Below, in pieces: positions 11,324 through 11,803 of a stretch of 11,803 nt of DNA. Where the stretch lies: positions 1 to 11,803 of the forward strand of contig JACRIC010000020.1 in NCBI GenBank assembly GCA_016235915.1, read 5' to 3'. The DNA comes from Candidatus Peregrinibacteria bacterium. Its GTDB lineage: Bacteria > Patescibacteriota > Gracilibacteria > UBA1369 > JACRIC01. Position numbers and translations under genes: made by a program. Each line of letters opens with the position of its first letter. Position 1 is the stretch's first letter. Under the pieces are notes generated by a model. It saw only the letters and a list, made by a program, of their open reading frames with translations. It ran no database searches and was not told the DNA's origin.

Positions 11324-11803
11324 ATGCACCAAATACAAGAAGAAATTGGTCTCCCCAAAATTACCACAAAAAAAATAAATGACGCGCATGTCATTTTTAC
11401 CGTCAGCCCTCTCCCATCAGGTTATGGGACGACGCTCGGCAATACCCTTCGGAGGGTACTCTTATCTTCTCTTCCTGGCTCTGCAGTCACCGGAGTAAAA
11501 GTCACGGGAATTTCACACGAATATTCCACAATAAAAGGAATCAAAGATTCCATCCTAGATATTATTCTCAATCTCAAACAACTGCATATCAGAAAAGGAA
11601 GTAAACAATCCTCCATTCTCACGCTCAATATCAATCGAGAAGGAGTGGTATTGGCAAAAGACATCAAGACTCCCGGAGATGTCGAAATCCTGAATCCCGA
11701 TCTCTATATCACCACGGCCGACACGAAAAACGCCAAATTCCATATGGAAATCCGTGTAGAAAAAGGAGTGGGATATCTTCCAATAAGCATGCGTGATGAA
11801 AAA
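11324..11803 (+). CDS. rpoA: DNA-directed RNA polymerase subunit alpha, 3'-truncated by window edge
   Basis: Its N-terminal domain dimerises to scaffold RNA polymerase; the C-terminal domain (beyond this window) contacts promoters and activators. 160 residues are visible and the frame is open to the last base. Landmarks are PLPSGYGTTLGNTLRRVLLSSLPG (29-52), with the Arg pair at 43-44 in the dimer and beta-contact region, HEYSTIKGIKDSILDIILNLKQL (65-87), and EKGVGYLPI (146-154). It starts at ATG 11324, 21 bases after rpsD, in the conserved rpsD-rpoA order. The leader is T-rich (CATTTTCTTCGA), with no Shine-Dalgarno sequence. Confidence 0.97.
   Translation, partial: MHQIQEEIGLPKITTKKINDAHVIFTVSPLPSGYGTTLGNTLRRVLLSSLPGSAVTGVKVTGISHEYSTIKGIKDSILDIILNLKQLHIRKGSKQSSILTLNINREGVVLAKDIKTPGDVEILNPDLYITTADTKNAKFHMEIRVEKGVGYLPISMRDEK

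Overview
This window is a single, fully co-directional (+ strand) stretch of the bacterial S10 / spc / alpha ribosomal-protein supercluster. It enters inside rpsS (S19) and leaves inside rpoA. The order is rpsS-rplV-rpsC-rplP-rpmC-rpsQ-rplN-rplX-rplE-rpsN-rpsH-rplF-rplR-rpsE-rplO-secY-adk-map-infA-rpmJ-rpsM-rpsK-rpsD-rpoA. That is 24 protein genes, two of them cut by the window edges. I see no rRNA, tRNA, CRISPR array or transposase, and no gene-free stretch longer than about 120 bases.

Organism. The best inference is a Candidate Phyla Radiation / Patescibacteria bacterium. rpmD (L30), normally between rpsE and rplO, is absent: the gap there is 23 bases. Loss of L30 is described as general in that group. 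TGA is a true stop (rplV, rpsH, rplF), which argues against the TGA=Gly code of Gracilibacteria and Absconditabacteria. All start codons are ATG and the other visible stops are TAA. L24, S14, L36 and adenylate kinase carry Cys-rich zinc sites, while S4 has no cysteine. I cannot place it more finely; Peregrinibacteria is a low-confidence guess.

Layout. Positions 1-2092 carry S19, L22, S3, L16 and L29, tightly packed. Positions 2093-4415 carry S17, L14, L24, L5, S14 and S8, with repeat-filled gaps either side of S17. Positions 4416-9290 carry L6, L18, S5, L15, SecY, adenylate kinase and methionine aminopeptidase, with repeats before L6, before adk and between adk and map. A good sigma70-type promoter (9300-9328) then starts infA, rpmJ, S13, S11, S4 and RNA polymerase alpha, with a large composite repeat before S4. 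Together these genes build the ribosome, initiate translation (IF-1), export and mature nascent proteins (SecY, Map), balance adenine nucleotides (Adk) and transcribe DNA (RpoA).

What is unusual. First, five intergenic gaps contain the same 50-54 base element made of two hairpins: an ACGCAC/GTGCGT stem enclosing a 13-base loop, then a short A-rich linker, then an ATTTGC/GCAAAT stem with a three-base loop. Paired substitutions preserve both stems and all copies point the same way. Second, other REP-like pieces occur. One encodes the C-terminus of Adk, one appears to flank repeat copy 5, and a degenerate 9-base tandem repeat precedes map. Third, most genes lack a Shine-Dalgarno sequence. Several instead have pyrimidine-rich, anti-Shine-Dalgarno-like leaders such as ACCTCTCTC directly before ATG.
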